Shown here in pieces: positions 52,614 to 61,669 of a stretch of 64,000 nt of DNA; position 1 is the stretch's first letter; each line of letters begins with the position of its first letter. The DNA is taken from positions 62,001 to 126,000 of the forward strand of contig NZ_JAEKIA010000006.1 in NCBI RefSeq assembly GCF_016405145.1, given 5' to 3'. The notes under the pieces are model-generated. The model ran no database searches. It had not been told where the DNA came from and saw only the letters and a list, made by a program, of their open reading frames with translations. The DNA is from Schaalia cardiffensis (GTDB taxonomy: Bacteria; Actinomycetota; Actinomycetes; Actinomycetales; Actinomycetaceae). The position numbers and the translations under genes were made by a program.

Positions 52614-53720
52614 TCAGACTGAGCGGATCGTCAAGAGGGAAGCTTCCGGCCTCGTCGCGATCCTGACGGGAGCATAGGGGGAAGTGCCGAGTCCGGCGGA
52701 CACGTGCAGGAGGGAGGAGCGATCGCCCGAATGCCAGCGATGAAGTCCTTTTGCGTATTTTTGTTTGATGTCGCAGTTCGTGACAATAGCTCCGTAGCCT
52801 GGCACTCCGATCTGGCCTCCGTGCGTGTGGCCGGCGAGGATGAGGTCCGCTCCAGCCGCGGTGAAGGCGTTGAGGACGCGCGTGTAGGGGGCGTGCGTGA
52901 CACCGATGCGAAGTGAGGAGTCCAGAGCCCAGGAGGGATCTGGGTCGACGATCCGGTCGCGACCGATATGCGGGTCGTCGGTTCCGAGGAAGGAAACTCT
53001 TTGCGAAGCTTCGGGTGCGGAGCCATTGAGTTGTGACCCCCCAAGTGCGGAGCCCCCAAGCGGTAACCCGCCACACGAGGAATCCCCGAGTGCAGACCTC
53101 CCACATGCGGATCCGTCGCCGCCGCAGGGTTCCACATTCAGCGTGCCAGCCCGATTGGACAGGTCGAGCCATCCGGCGTCTTTGAAACGGCGGGCGAGTT
53201 CTATCCACGGCAGGTCCGGTATTGAACTCTTTGGCAGTTTTGAGGAGCCGAGGAGGTAGCGTCCCCAGTTCTTCTTCTGTGCCGAGTAGTAGTCGTTGGA
53301 GCCGAATACGAATGCACCGGGCAGAGCGAGGAGGGGCTCGTAGGCGTCTTCGAGCAGCGGCAGTCCCTCTGAGAGTCCGAAGTTGTCGCCCGTTGAGACG
53401 ACGAGGTCGATGTGTTCTTCAGCGGCGACGCGTCGAAGGAAGGTAACGAGGAACTCCTGTCCGGGGAAGAGGTGAAGGTCGGACAGGTGCAGGATCGTCA
53501 TTGTTTTGATGCCGCGGTGTGCGGGCATGTCGATGGCGATTCTGCGCAGAACCGGCATGCGTCTTTCCACGCTTCCCCATGCGAGGGCGAGGAGCCCTGT
53601 TCCGGTGAGGGTCCCGGCGGCGATGCCGAGCGCGCGGCCTGTCGCAATGAGGGCGCGCGGGGCGATCGAGGGGCGGTCGGCGATGAGGTCGAGCCCGAGG
53701 GGAAGAGCGTCGCTCGTCAT
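52614..53720 (-). CDS. Membrane-anchored metallophosphoesterase
   Basis: 368 residues. A hydrophobic segment lies at about 28-52. The calcineurin-like motifs follow: LHLSDLHLFPG, STGDNFG, FGSNDYY (N-D of the GNHD position), and AGHTHGGQIG, giving a two-metal phosphoesterase site. A Gly/Ser/Cys-rich insertion (about 197-238), made of degenerate GDSSCGGLPLGGSALGGSQ units, separates the catalytic halves. The gene lies just beyond the PBP gene, as in the mycobacterial ponA2 neighbourhood. Its substrate (lipid, nucleotide or cell-wall precursor) is unknown. Confidence 0.85.
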   Translation of the reverse strand: MTSDALPLGLDLIADRPSIAPRALIATGRALGIAAGTLTGTGLLALAWGSVERRMPVLRRIAIDMPAHRGIKTMTILHLSDLHLFPGQEFLVTFLRRVAAEEHIDLVVSTGDNFGLSEGLPLLEDAYEPLLALPGAFVFGSNDYYSAQKKNWGRYLLGSSKLPKSSIPDLPWIELARRFKDAGWLDLSNRAGTLNVEPCGGDGSACGRSALGDSSCGGLPLGGSALGGSQLNGSAPEASQRVSFLGTDDPHIGRDRIVDPDPSWALDSSLRIGVTHAPYTRVLNAFTAAGADLILAGHTHGGQIGVPGYGAIVTNCDIKQKYAKGLHRWHSGDRSSLLHVSAGLGTSPYAPVRIATRPEASLLTIRSV

Positions 53721-53805
53721 CGTCAGTCTCCTATTCCTTGGGTGAGTCTTGCGGCGCTACAGGTGCCGTGTTCTGAGGGGTGGAGTCAGTGTCGGCCCGG
53801 GCTCC

Positions 53806-55890
53806 TTACCGAGGCTGTCGAGGCGTGCCTACCGCGGAGTTGCCGAGTGAAGCGTTATGCATGGGTTCAATCCCTGTGTCGGCGAGGGCCGCGGACATGT
53901 AGGGCGCCCAGATCTGTTGTCCGACGAAGGTCTCGCCGAAGATTGCGTGGTAGTAGGTGCCGTTGATGACGATATCGCGGACCGGGGTGGTCGAAGAATC
54001 AGCGTGGCCGACCCAGGCGGAGGTGACGAGGGAGGGGGTGAAGCCGGTGAGCCAGGTGTTCGCGGAGTAGTCGGTTGTGCCGGATTTTGCGGCGAAGGGT
54101 CGTCCGTCGGCGAGCCGTGTGGAGGTGTAGTACTGGCTGGCGGATGCCGTCAGGAGGGTTGCAACCTGGTTGGCGACGTTTGAGTCGAGGACTTGCGAGC
54201 AGTTGGGGGCGAATTCCTTCACGGTGTTCTCATCGCGGTCGGTGACTGTTGAGATCGACATGGGTTCGCAGAGTAATCCGCCGTTGTCGAAAACTGCGAA
54301 GGCGCTGGCGACTTGGAGGGGGGATGCGGAGGAGGATCCGATGATGTTTGCGGGTAGGGCCGCGATCGTTTCACCGTTTTCGGTGATGCCCATGTCGGCG
54401 GCGGTTTGGAAGATTTGGCAGAAGTCGACTCTGGATGCCATGTTGACGAAGGCTTGGTTGACGGATAGCCCGGTCGCTTTGACGACATTCATTGGGCCGT
54501 CTTTACCTGCGAGGTCTTCTACTCTCCAGGGTTCGGTGCCGATGGGGGTGCCGCCGCACCGGAAGGCGCCTGAACCGTAGTTCCTGTTGGTTGAGCCGAC
54601 GGTTTCGTATGCGGAGTGGCCTTCTTTGAACCATTCAGCCAGGGTGAAGACTTTGAATGTTGAGCCGATCTGGAATTGGCCGTCTGCGGCGTAGGAGCTC
54701 ATGGTCTGGCCTGCTTCGACGCCGTAGGTTGTGTTTTGGGCCATGGCGACGATTGCGCCGGTGCTGGGTATGAGTGAGACGAGAGCATCGTCTACGTCGG
54801 AGGGGTCGTCAACGGGGATGGCGCTTGTGAGGGCCGCGTAGGCGGCTTGTTGCTTCGCCGGGTCGAGGGTTGTGCGGATGGTGAGACCGCCGGTCTTGAG
54901 GAGGTGTTCGCGTTCGGCTGCGGTTTGACCGAAGGCTTCATCTTGGAGGAATCGAGTGATGACGTAGTTGCAGAAGTAACCGGTCGAACCGTTTGCGCCG
55001 ATACAACCTTCGGCGGTGTTGGTGGGGTTGAGTGTGTCGACAAGGGGGGTTTCGATTCCGGCGTCGTACTCCTCGCTTGTGATGACTCCTTGTTCGAGCA
55101 TGACGCTGAGGACCAAGTTGCGTCGTTCTTGGGAGGCTTCCGGGTAGATGAGTGGGTCGTACTCGACGGGGGATTGGACGAGGCCGGCGAGAGTTGCTGC
55201 TTCGAGGTAGTTCAGTTCGGAGGCCGATTTGGAGAAGTAGCGTTGGGATGCGGCTTCGGCGCCGTAGGTGATGGGGCCGAAGGGCGCGATGTTGAGGTAT
55301 CCGGTGAGGATTTGGTCTTTGTCCATCGTCCTTTCGATGGCGAGGGCGTATTTGATTTCGCGGAGTTTGCGGGCGGTGGTTTGTTCGGTGGCTGCGCTGA
55401 CTTGGTCGGCGTCGCCTTCGAGGTAGCCTTTTTCGGCGAGGGCGTTGCGCACGTACTGTTGGGTGATGGTGGATGCGCCTTGGGTCCCTGATTCGCCGAG
55501 GTTGTTGATGAGGGCGCGGGCGATTCCTGTGGCGTCGACGCCGTTGTGTTCGTAGAAGCGTTTGTCTTCAATTGCGACGATCGCTTGTTTCATGATGTCG
55601 GCGATGTTCGCGGAGGGGACGACGATCCGTTGCTTGTCGTAGAAGCGGGCGATGACACCGCCATTGGCGTCGAGGAGTTGGGATTCTTCTGCGGGTTCGA
55701 CGACTTCGATTTTGCTGGGGAGATCGTTGAGGATTGAGGGAACTGCTTTTGTTGCGATTGCCGCTGATCCGGTGAGAGGGACGAGGAGGCCGGCTCCGAG
55801 GATGCCCATAAGAGCGGAGACGGAGATGAAGGAGAGGAGGAGTCCGAGGAGTTGTGCCGGGCTCACGAGGCGCGGATGGTGTTGCGACAT
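53806..55890 (-). CDS. Bifunctional class A penicillin-binding protein (PonA2-like)
   Basis: 694 residues. An N-terminal membrane helix (about 12-35) anchors the protein. The transglycosylase domain has AIVAIEDKRFYEHNGVD (catalytic Glu in IED) and GASTITQQYVRN. The transpeptidase has SxxK in QIGSTFKVFT, SVN in TGLSVNQAF and KSGTT. It polymerises and cross-links peptidoglycan on the outer face. No PASTA domains are present and the C-terminus is short. TATTCT lies six bases upstream of the ATG without a Shine-Dalgarno (leaderless). Confidence 0.93.
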   Translation of the reverse strand: MSQHHPRLVSPAQLLGLLLSFISVSALMGILGAGLLVPLTGSAAIATKAVPSILNDLPSKIEVVEPAEESQLLDANGGVIARFYDKQRIVVPSANIADIMKQAIVAIEDKRFYEHNGVDATGIARALINNLGESGTQGASTITQQYVRNALAEKGYLEGDADQVSAATEQTTARKLREIKYALAIERTMDKDQILTGYLNIAPFGPITYGAEAASQRYFSKSASELNYLEAATLAGLVQSPVEYDPLIYPEASQERRNLVLSVMLEQGVITSEEYDAGIETPLVDTLNPTNTAEGCIGANGSTGYFCNYVITRFLQDEAFGQTAAEREHLLKTGGLTIRTTLDPAKQQAAYAALTSAIPVDDPSDVDDALVSLIPSTGAIVAMAQNTTYGVEAGQTMSSYAADGQFQIGSTFKVFTLAEWFKEGHSAYETVGSTNRNYGSGAFRCGGTPIGTEPWRVEDLAGKDGPMNVVKATGLSVNQAFVNMASRVDFCQIFQTAADMGITENGETIAALPANIIGSSSASPLQVASAFAVFDNGGLLCEPMSISTVTDRDENTVKEFAPNCSQVLDSNVANQVATLLTASASQYYTSTRLADGRPFAAKSGTTDYSANTWLTGFTPSLVTSAWVGHADSSTTPVRDIVINGTYYHAIFGETFVGQQIWAPYMSAALADTGIEPMHNASLGNSAVGTPRQPR

Positions 55891-56039
55891 AGGTCCAGAA
55901 TACGTGGTACCACAAGGTGAGGGGCGGGCTGGGGCCGGTGGGTGGTCCGCGTGGTGGGATCCAGGTTTGGACTCTCTCGCAAAATGTGTGTATCGTCACA
56001 TGTGAAAGCTCATTGGCGAGCGATTTGGAGTATCAATCC

Positions 56040-56375
56040 ATGAACAGTGTCGATGACGACCAGAGTTGGGTTGCGCGGGCTCTTTGCGCTTCTTGTGAAC
56101 CTGATGCCCTGTTCGTTCAGGGAGCGACTCAGCGTCAGGTCCGCGTTCGGTGTCTTCAATGCGAGGTGCGTCTGGAGTGCCTGGCTGACGCTCTTCAGTC
56201 CGAAGCGAACTTCGGTGTATGGGGTGGACTGACCGAGCGTGAACGCCGTGCGATGCTGCGCCATTATGAGGGTGTGGAGAACTGGTATGGGTGGTTGAGG
56301 GAATCTGATGATCCTCTCGCTGTTGAGATCCGTTCCCCGAAGGTGCCGAGGGTTCTTGCGCATGTTCGCGCTTGA
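56040..56375 (+). CDS. whiB: WhiB-family iron-sulfur regulator
   Basis: 111 residues. ALCASCEPDALF, then CLQCEVRLEC, supply at least the four cysteines for a 4Fe-4S cluster, and FGVWGGLTERERRAM is the WhiB turn motif. It senses redox or NO and binds sigma factor or DNA. The divergent PBP/metallophosphoesterase layout recalls mycobacterial whiB4, so the subtype is likely whiB4-like. The start is ATG 56040; extra upstream residues in the same frame are not supported. Confidence 0.92.
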   Translation: MNSVDDDQSWVARALCASCEPDALFVQGATQRQVRVRCLQCEVRLECLADALQSEANFGVWGGLTERERRAMLRHYEGVENWYGWLRESDDPLAVEIRSPKVPRVLAHVRA

Positions 56376-56476
56376 AGTAACTGTGAAGCGCTTGGCCTGT
56401 GGGTTCTATTGTTTCTTCGTGGACTCCCAGGCTTGGTGAGTGCTGGGTGCGTTGTGTGTTTCGATAGGATGGGCTC

Positions 56477-56638
56477 ATGGTGAAGTGGGAGTATGTGACG
56501 ATTCCGTTGTTGACGCATGCGACGAAGGCGATCCTTGATCAGTGGGGGGCTGAGGGTTGGGAGTTGGTCCAGGTGATCCCAGGTCCGACTGGTTCGGAGA
56601 ATCTTGTCGCCTATTTAAAGCGTCCTGTTGAAGATTGA
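56477..56638 (+). CDS. DUF4177-like small protein
   Basis: A 53-residue protein: MVKWEYVTIPLLTHATKAILDQWGAEGWELVQVIP and a C-terminal AYLKRP. The WEYVT...LNxxGxEGWELVxV pattern is that of DUF4177. A similar small gene lies in the mycobacterial whiB4/crp neighbourhood. TAGGAT lies six bases before the ATG, consistent with leaderless expression. Its function is unknown. Confidence 0.8.
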   Translation: MVKWEYVTIPLLTHATKAILDQWGAEGWELVQVIPGPTGSENLVAYLKRPVED

Positions 56639-57092
56639 GCTTTGCCGTGAGAGGGGCCTAATGGATCTTTTCACTTTGAAAGCGGTGAAATCGCTCAAAG
56701 TTTGAAATATCCATGTTCGTGCACTGGTCTCCTTTAGTGGGCTGCTTCATGTCATGCTTCTGATCTCAACTGCTGTGGTAAATCCTACAGGTGTACGGGT
56801 GTTTGGAGACGGGTGTTTGGACATGTCACACCAGCTACCTCACCCCGTTTTCCCTGCAATCGCTGCCAATGCGGCTAGTCCTCGCGGTCGATGAGCCAAG
56901 GGGTGTTGTCGAAAATCTGAGGCGCGAATGGGCCATTTTGCACGTAAATCCCTTGCTTCTGCGCGCCACGCTATGAAACACTGGCGGGGTTATCTCTCCA
57001 GGGAGTGGTGTCGGCTCTGTCGTATCGTTCTCTTTGTGAGCCACAGCTTTTGTATCCGCGCTGTGCGGTCCAGACGAGTGGAAGGTTGATTC
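56639..57092. other. Low-GC intergenic stretch before the adhesin gene
   Basis: Contains the inverted repeat at 56662-56713 and a 14-base direct repeat ACGGGTGTTTGGA at 56795 and 56809. No other gene is supported. Its base composition resembles the 5' part of the adhesin gene. Confidence 0.5.
56662..56713. repeat. Inverted repeat/hairpin after the DUF4177 gene
   Basis: TGGAT..ACTTTGAAAGCG, loop, CGCTCAAAGT..ATCCA. Outer and inner arms pair, giving a stem of about 20 pairs. It could be a terminator of the whiB/DUF4177 unit or an operator. No T-run follows. Confidence 0.5.
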
Positions 57093-60000
57093 GTGTTCCC
57101 ACGATCTGATCGATTGAATATTCGGCGTTTAGCGGCGTTCGTCGCGTTCATTCTCGCCTTCGCCCTGGTGGTCCCAGGCTTGACGACGATGGCAAGAGCC
57201 GAAGAGGGTCAAGTAGTTGACGTGGATGTGAAGATTACGAACTTCGAGATTCGTAATATCACTAAGGAGACAGTCGAGAAGATCCACCACACGCAGACCT
57301 TCCTCCTGAAGATGGATTGGAATGCTGACCATCTGGGTGACACGCTTAAGTCAGGCGATCAATTCCATATCGAACTCCCTGACACTATGAAGTTTCCAGC
57401 TGGGGCAGTGCAGCGGGAATTTAATCTCACTCGGAAGGATGACCCTAGTGTCGTCATTGGCAAGGGAATAATTCAGCCCGGGCCCGGTGATATTGGGGGG
57501 ACGGTTACCGTAACATTCAATGAAAAGGTTGAGGGTAAACTCAATAATCATGGAACGCTCTGGATGGGCGCTCAGTTCAATATGGACAAACTGAAAGTGA
57601 ATGAGGTTAACAAGTTCACGGTCACAGTGTCGAAGGTCCCTATAACTACTGAGATGACTCCCTACCTGCCGGGACCTATTGTTAACGAGGATCTTCTGAA
57701 ATGGGGTAATCCTGATTCAATGGACCCTCATGTGGTAAAATGGGGGGCTCGAATCAACCATGCTAAGCATGACCATAAGAATGCTGTGATTACTGACTCA
57801 CTTTCTGAAGGAATGGGGGATGAAACCTACATTCCCGGTAGCTTCATCCTAGAGGAACGAGAATACAGTGAAAATGGTGAACAATCGACAACTCTTAAAA
57901 CGATTGATTTAATCGAGGGGCCAGGAGGTAATTTTACGCTCGCTCCCGACAAGCGGTCGTTCACGATTAGGCTCGGCGACATTTCCGGTAAGCAGTTAGC
58001 GCTGCGTTATTCGACGACCTACACGAAGCCTGGCAAGCAGTTGAAGAATAAGCTGACTCTGAATTCAGACCAGATTAAGGATTTCTCGAAGACCTATACC
58101 TACCAGTCCGCTGAGTCAGGTGGCACGGGCTCGAATGACGATGCTTCGAAGATTAAACTCAAGAAGGTCGATGCGACAGATCCCACCATCACTTTAAAGG
58201 GCGCTGTGTTCGAGGTCACGAAACCGGATGGGCAGACTTTCAAACTCACCACTGGCGATGACGGCACCGTGACATCTGATGCCCTCGTCGCAGGCCAGCA
58301 ATACAAGGTCAAAGAGATTGAAGCTCCGAAAGGGTATATCGCGGATGAGACCGAGCATGTCCTCACGGTTAATGCCGACTCCGCCGCTGAGCTGACAGTT
58401 AAGAACGAGCCGATAACCATCGAGATCACCGCTGAGAAGAATTGGGTTGACTCTGACGGCGTAGACGGTAACCGTCCGGATGAGGTGGTTGTCAAGCTTG
58501 TGGCCGATGACCCTGATATTCCTGCTCAGACTCTGACTTTGAAGAAGTCAGAGGGGTGGAAGGGCGTCTTCACGGGCCTTCGCAAGTTCTCCTCTACGGG
58601 TGAGGAAATCAATTACACGGTTGAAGAGGATCCTGTTCCGGTCGGGTATACGACCAGTGCGCCTTCGTACGATCCGCAGACCCGTACATTTACCGTGACG
58701 AACACTCTCGAGACAGTGAACATTTCTGTCAAAAAGGAGTGGGTTGGTCCCGCCACGGATTCTGTCACCGTCAAGCTCCTGGCTGATAATCAGCCCGAAG
58801 GGAAGACGCTGACTCTCAACAAGGACAACAACTGGCAAGGCACCTTTAAGGATCTTCCGACACACAAGAATAAGAAGAAGGTCGAGTACTCGCTCGAAGA
58901 GGTTGCCGTCCCGGGCTACAAGTCAGAGATCACCGGTTCTGTGGCGGACGGCTTCACGATCAAGAACACGAACATAGAGACGACCACCATCTTCGGAGTG
59001 AAGACGTGGAACGATGACAATGATCGCGATCGGAAGCGTCCGAAAGAGATCACGGTCAAGCTTCTGGGCGACGGCAAGCTCGTGAAGGAAGAAAAGGTGG
59101 AGGCCGGCCCTGACGGCGAGTGGACGTACACCTTCAGAGACCTTCCGAAGTACGACCCGACTACAGGCACGGAAATCAGCTACACAATTGCTGAAGATCA
59201 AGTCGAAGGATATGAGATCCCCGACATCAACGGTTTCAATATCACGAACATTCGAAATCCTGACACCGTTGCAGTACCTGTGAAGAAAGTCTGGGTCGGC
59301 CCGAAGGGTACGCAAGCAACCGTTCAGTTGTTCGACACTGATGGTGAGGTTGCGGGTAAGACCTTGACCTTGAACGAAGGCAATGGCTGGCAGGGCGTTT
59401 TCAATCCTCTTCCGAAGTACAAAGATGGTCACGAGATCAAGTACACGGTCAAGGAGGTAGATGTTGATACCTCGAAGTATGAGGTGACGGTGAGTGACTT
59501 CGTTCCGTGTCCGCTTCCTCGTGCGGATCAGCAGGTCCGTGCGGATGCGGAGTGTGGCTTCACGATCACGAACACGAATATTGAGAAGGTCAAAGTTGAG
59601 GGTGTGAAGACCTGGGACGATGACAATGATCGTGATAGTAAGCGTCCGGGTGAGATTACTGTTCGTTTGAAGACGAAGGATGGGGAGCAGGCATCTCAGA
59701 AGGTCACGGCTGCTAATAACTGGGCGTATTCGTTCACGGATCTTCCCAAGTACACCGATAAGGGTGATGAGATCGTCTACACGGTGACTGAGGATGCTGT
59801 CGGGGAGTATGCGACGAAGATTGATGCTGATGGGACGATCACGAACTCGTACACTCCGGGTAAGACGTCTGTGTCGGTGTCGAAGGTGTGGGATGACGCT
59901 GATAACCAAGATGGTGTGCGTCCTGATTCGGTGAAGGTCCAGTTGAAGGCCGATGAGAAGGCTCTTGGTGAGCCGGTTGTGTTGAACGCTGACAACAAGT

Positions 60001-60533
60001 GGACTCACACGTGGACGGATCTGTTCATCAACAACAATGGCAAGAAGATCGGGTACACGGTTGAAGAGGTGGACGTTCCCCAGGGGTATGAGGCGAAGGT
60101 TGAAGGTGATGCCCAAAAGGGTTACACCGTGACGAATACTCATGTTCCTGAGCAGGTCTCCATCCCAGTTGTCAAGAAGTGGGAAGGGAAGACGGGCGCG
60201 AGCGCGACTTTCCACCTCTACGCTGGCAAGGATGATACGGGCAAGGTGTTGACCCTTGATGCCGCCGTGGACTGGAAGGGTTCCTTCGATGGTCTTCCTA
60301 AGTTCAAGGACGGTAAGGAGATCGCTTACACCATCACTGAAGATGCCTTGGAAGGTTATGAGGCGAAGGTGAAGGGTGATATGCGAGATGGCTTCACCGT
60401 GACGAACACCTATGTGGACAAGAAGCTCGCCAAGACTGGTTTGTCCGGTAGTGGGCTCCTCCTTGGTTCGACCATCTTGGGTGGGGCGGGTGCTGTGATG
60501 CTCGCGGTGCGTCGCAAGCGTGAACAGGCCTGA
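57093..60533 (+). CDS. Sortase-anchored surface adhesin with a SpaA and seven Cna_B repeats
   Basis: 1146 residues. A signal peptide (1-36) precedes an N-terminal adhesion region (about 37-350), then a SpaA-like domain (353-440, KLKKVDATD...EIEAPKGYIADE) and seven Cna_B domains starting near 441, 538, 630, 725, 832, 926 and 1020 (for example VKTWNDDNDRDRKRP and VTNT at their ends). The C-terminus has LAKTG (1112-1116), a hydrophobic helix and RRKREQA, a variant LPXTG sortase signal. Such domains form isopeptide bonds and stiff stalks. The GTG start follows AAGG. No sortase is in the window. GC and codon use are lower in the N-terminal third. Pilin and stand-alone adhesin are both possible. 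Confidence 0.92.
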   Translation: MFPRSDRLNIRRLAAFVAFILAFALVVPGLTTMARAEEGQVVDVDVKITNFEIRNITKETVEKIHHTQTFLLKMDWNADHLGDTLKSGDQFHIELPDTMKFPAGAVQREFNLTRKDDPSVVIGKGIIQPGPGDIGGTVTVTFNEKVEGKLNNHGTLWMGAQFNMDKLKVNEVNKFTVTVSKVPITTEMTPYLPGPIVNEDLLKWGNPDSMDPHVVKWGARINHAKHDHKNAVITDSLSEGMGDETYIPGSFILEEREYSENGEQSTTLKTIDLIEGPGGNFTLAPDKRSFTIRLGDISGKQLALRYSTTYTKPGKQLKNKLTLNSDQIKDFSKTYTYQSAESGGTGSNDDASKIKLKKVDATDPTITLKGAVFEVTKPDGQTFKLTTGDDGTVTSDALVAGQQYKVKEIEAPKGYIADETEHVLTVNADSAAELTVKNEPITIEITAEKNWVDSDGVDGNRPDEVVVKLVADDPDIPAQTLTLKKSEGWKGVFTGLRKFSSTGEEINYTVEEDPVPVGYTTSAPSYDPQTRTFTVTNTLETVNISVKKEWVGPATDSVTVKLLADNQPEGKTLTLNKDNNWQGTFKDLPTHKNKKKVEYSLEEVAVPGYKSEITGSVADGFTIKNTNIETTTIFGVKTWNDDNDRDRKRPKEITVKLLGDGKLVKEEKVEAGPDGEWTYTFRDLPKYDPTTGTEISYTIAEDQVEGYEIPDINGFNITNIRNPDTVAVPVKKVWVGPKGTQATVQLFDTDGEVAGKTLTLNEGNGWQGVFNPLPKYKDGHEIKYTVKEVDVDTSKYEVTVSDFVPCPLPRADQQVRADAECGFTITNTNIEKVKVEGVKTWDDDNDRDSKRPGEITVRLKTKDGEQASQKVTAANNWAYSFTDLPKYTDKGDEIVYTVTEDAVGEYATKIDADGTITNSYTPGKTSVSVSKVWDDADNQDGVRPDSVKVQLKADEKALGEPVVLNADNKWTHTWTDLFINNNGKKIGYTVEEVDVPQGYEAKVEGDAQKGYTVTNTHVPEQVSIPVVKKWEGKTGASATFHLYAGKDDTGKVLTLDAAVDWKGSFDGLPKFKDGKEIAYTITEDALEGYEAKVKGDMRDGFTVTNTYVDKKLAKTGLSGSGLLLGSTILGGAGAVMLAVRRKREQA

Positions 60534-60574
60534 GACACGCGAAGCGTTGAGGCGCTGAAACGCCGACGCTGACT

Positions 60575-60614
60575 GGTGGGGGTTGGGAACAGGAAACTGC
60601 TCCCAACCCCCACC
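60575..60614. terminator. Terminator hairpin after the adhesin
   Basis: GGTGGGGGTTGGGA-loop-TCCCAACCCCCACC is a perfect 14-base stem between the adhesin and crp genes, which converge. It could end transcription from both sides. The T-run is weak. Confidence 0.8.
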
Positions 60615-60794
60615 GCTTTACACACACCCAACTCAGAAAACGAAATGTGCCCGGGTGCCGAAGGACGTCCTGAATGAACGCGAAGGGCGCCCAGAGCACA
60701 AGCTCCGGACGCCCCAAGTGGAAGTGGGCTCTCAATCAGCCAGGCAACTTCTCAACACCAGAAGCTCCCAGGATGACCAAGCCCCCGCAGTGAA

Positions 60795-61478
60795 TCAGCG
60801 TGCGCGACGCGCAAGCCGATCAACATCCAGCAAAGTCACCGCACGGCCCTCAAGACGAATCCAACCGCGCGAAACGAAGTCTGCGAGCGACTTATTCACC
60901 GTTTCCCGCGAAGCGCCGACAAGCTGCGCAAGCTCCTCCTGAGTCAGGTCATGGGGAACATGCACACCCTTATCCGTCGCAGTACCAAAACGATCCGCAA
61001 GATCAAGCAGCGCCTTCGCAACACGACCCGGAACATCAGAGAAGACAAGATCCGAAAGAGACTCGTTCGTGCGACGCAGACGCTGAGCCAAAGCCTTGAG
61101 CATATGCTTCGCGAGAGTCGGATTCGTATCAAGAATCTCCATCAGATCCTCATGATCGAGGTACAAAAGAGACACCGGGGAAACAGCGGTCGCAGTCGTT
61201 GAACGCGGGCCCGGATCGAAAAGAGTGAGCTCACCGATAATCTCGCCGGGGCCGAGGACAGCGAGCAAAGACTCGCGTCCGTCATTCGAGGTGTGACCGA
61301 GCTTCACCTTGCCCTCAGTCACGATGTACAGGCGATCACCCAGGTCGCCCTCGTCAAAAAGGGTCTCCCCGCGTCGAAGGGTCGTATGCCCCATCTTCTG
61401 CTGAAGGGAAATCTGCTGAGTCTCATCCAGGCCGCCGAAGAGCGGGACCTGGCTGATGAAGTTTCCGTCGCCGATCAT
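60795..61478 (-). CDS. crp: Crp/Fnr-family regulator (GlxR-like cAMP receptor)
   Basis: 227 residues. The cyclic-nucleotide domain contains LFDEGDLGDRLYIVTEGKVKL and the phosphate cassette LGPGEIIGELTLFDPGPRSTTATA, in which GEL..RS..A matches cAMP binders. The C-terminal winged helix is LTQEELAQLVGASRETVNKSLADF with the recognition helix SRETVNK. Homologues in this phylum control carbon use and development. Its location near whiB and PBP resembles mycobacterial crp. The start is ATG 61478, with CGGAG ten bases upstream. Confidence 0.92.
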   Translation of the reverse strand: MIGDGNFISQVPLFGGLDETQQISLQQKMGHTTLRRGETLFDEGDLGDRLYIVTEGKVKLGHTSNDGRESLLAVLGPGEIIGELTLFDPGPRSTTATAVSPVSLLYLDHEDLMEILDTNPTLAKHMLKALAQRLRRTNESLSDLVFSDVPGRVAKALLDLADRFGTATDKGVHVPHDLTQEELAQLVGASRETVNKSLADFVSRGWIRLEGRAVTLLDVDRLARRAR

Positions 61479-61608
61479 GAGGCGTTGGCTCCGTTCTTCT
61501 CAAGGCTCCGGGACGTCCGGGCCGTGGGTCACGACCCCCGCGCTCTAAGGGGGTGTGGAGGATCACTGGATATTATGCCCCTTTAGATGCGTAAAGGTGT
61601 GCGCATAC

Positions 61609-61651
61609 GCTTCGACGCGCCGAAAGTGTTGAAAACTCGGCGCGTCGAAGC
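61609..61651 (-). terminator. Hairpin after the 61670 gene
   Basis: GCTTCGACGCGCCGA-loop-TCGGCGCGTCGAAGC is a 15-base perfect stem immediately downstream of the membrane-protein gene. No T-run follows, as is common in actinobacteria. Confidence 0.65.
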
Positions 61652-61669
61652 GGTTAAGGCAGAGGAAAA

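Noticed and set aside
52243-52677. Plus-strand open frame of 144 codons before the metallophosphoesterase gene
   Set aside because: It is made of CACGGCTxCCGCGCA repeats, overlaps the end of a well-supported gene on the other strand and shows no protein motif.
55917-56040. Longer N-terminus for the WhiB protein
   Set aside because: The upstream part of the frame overlaps the PBP promoter region and has no start signal; the WhiB fold begins right after the ATG at 56040.
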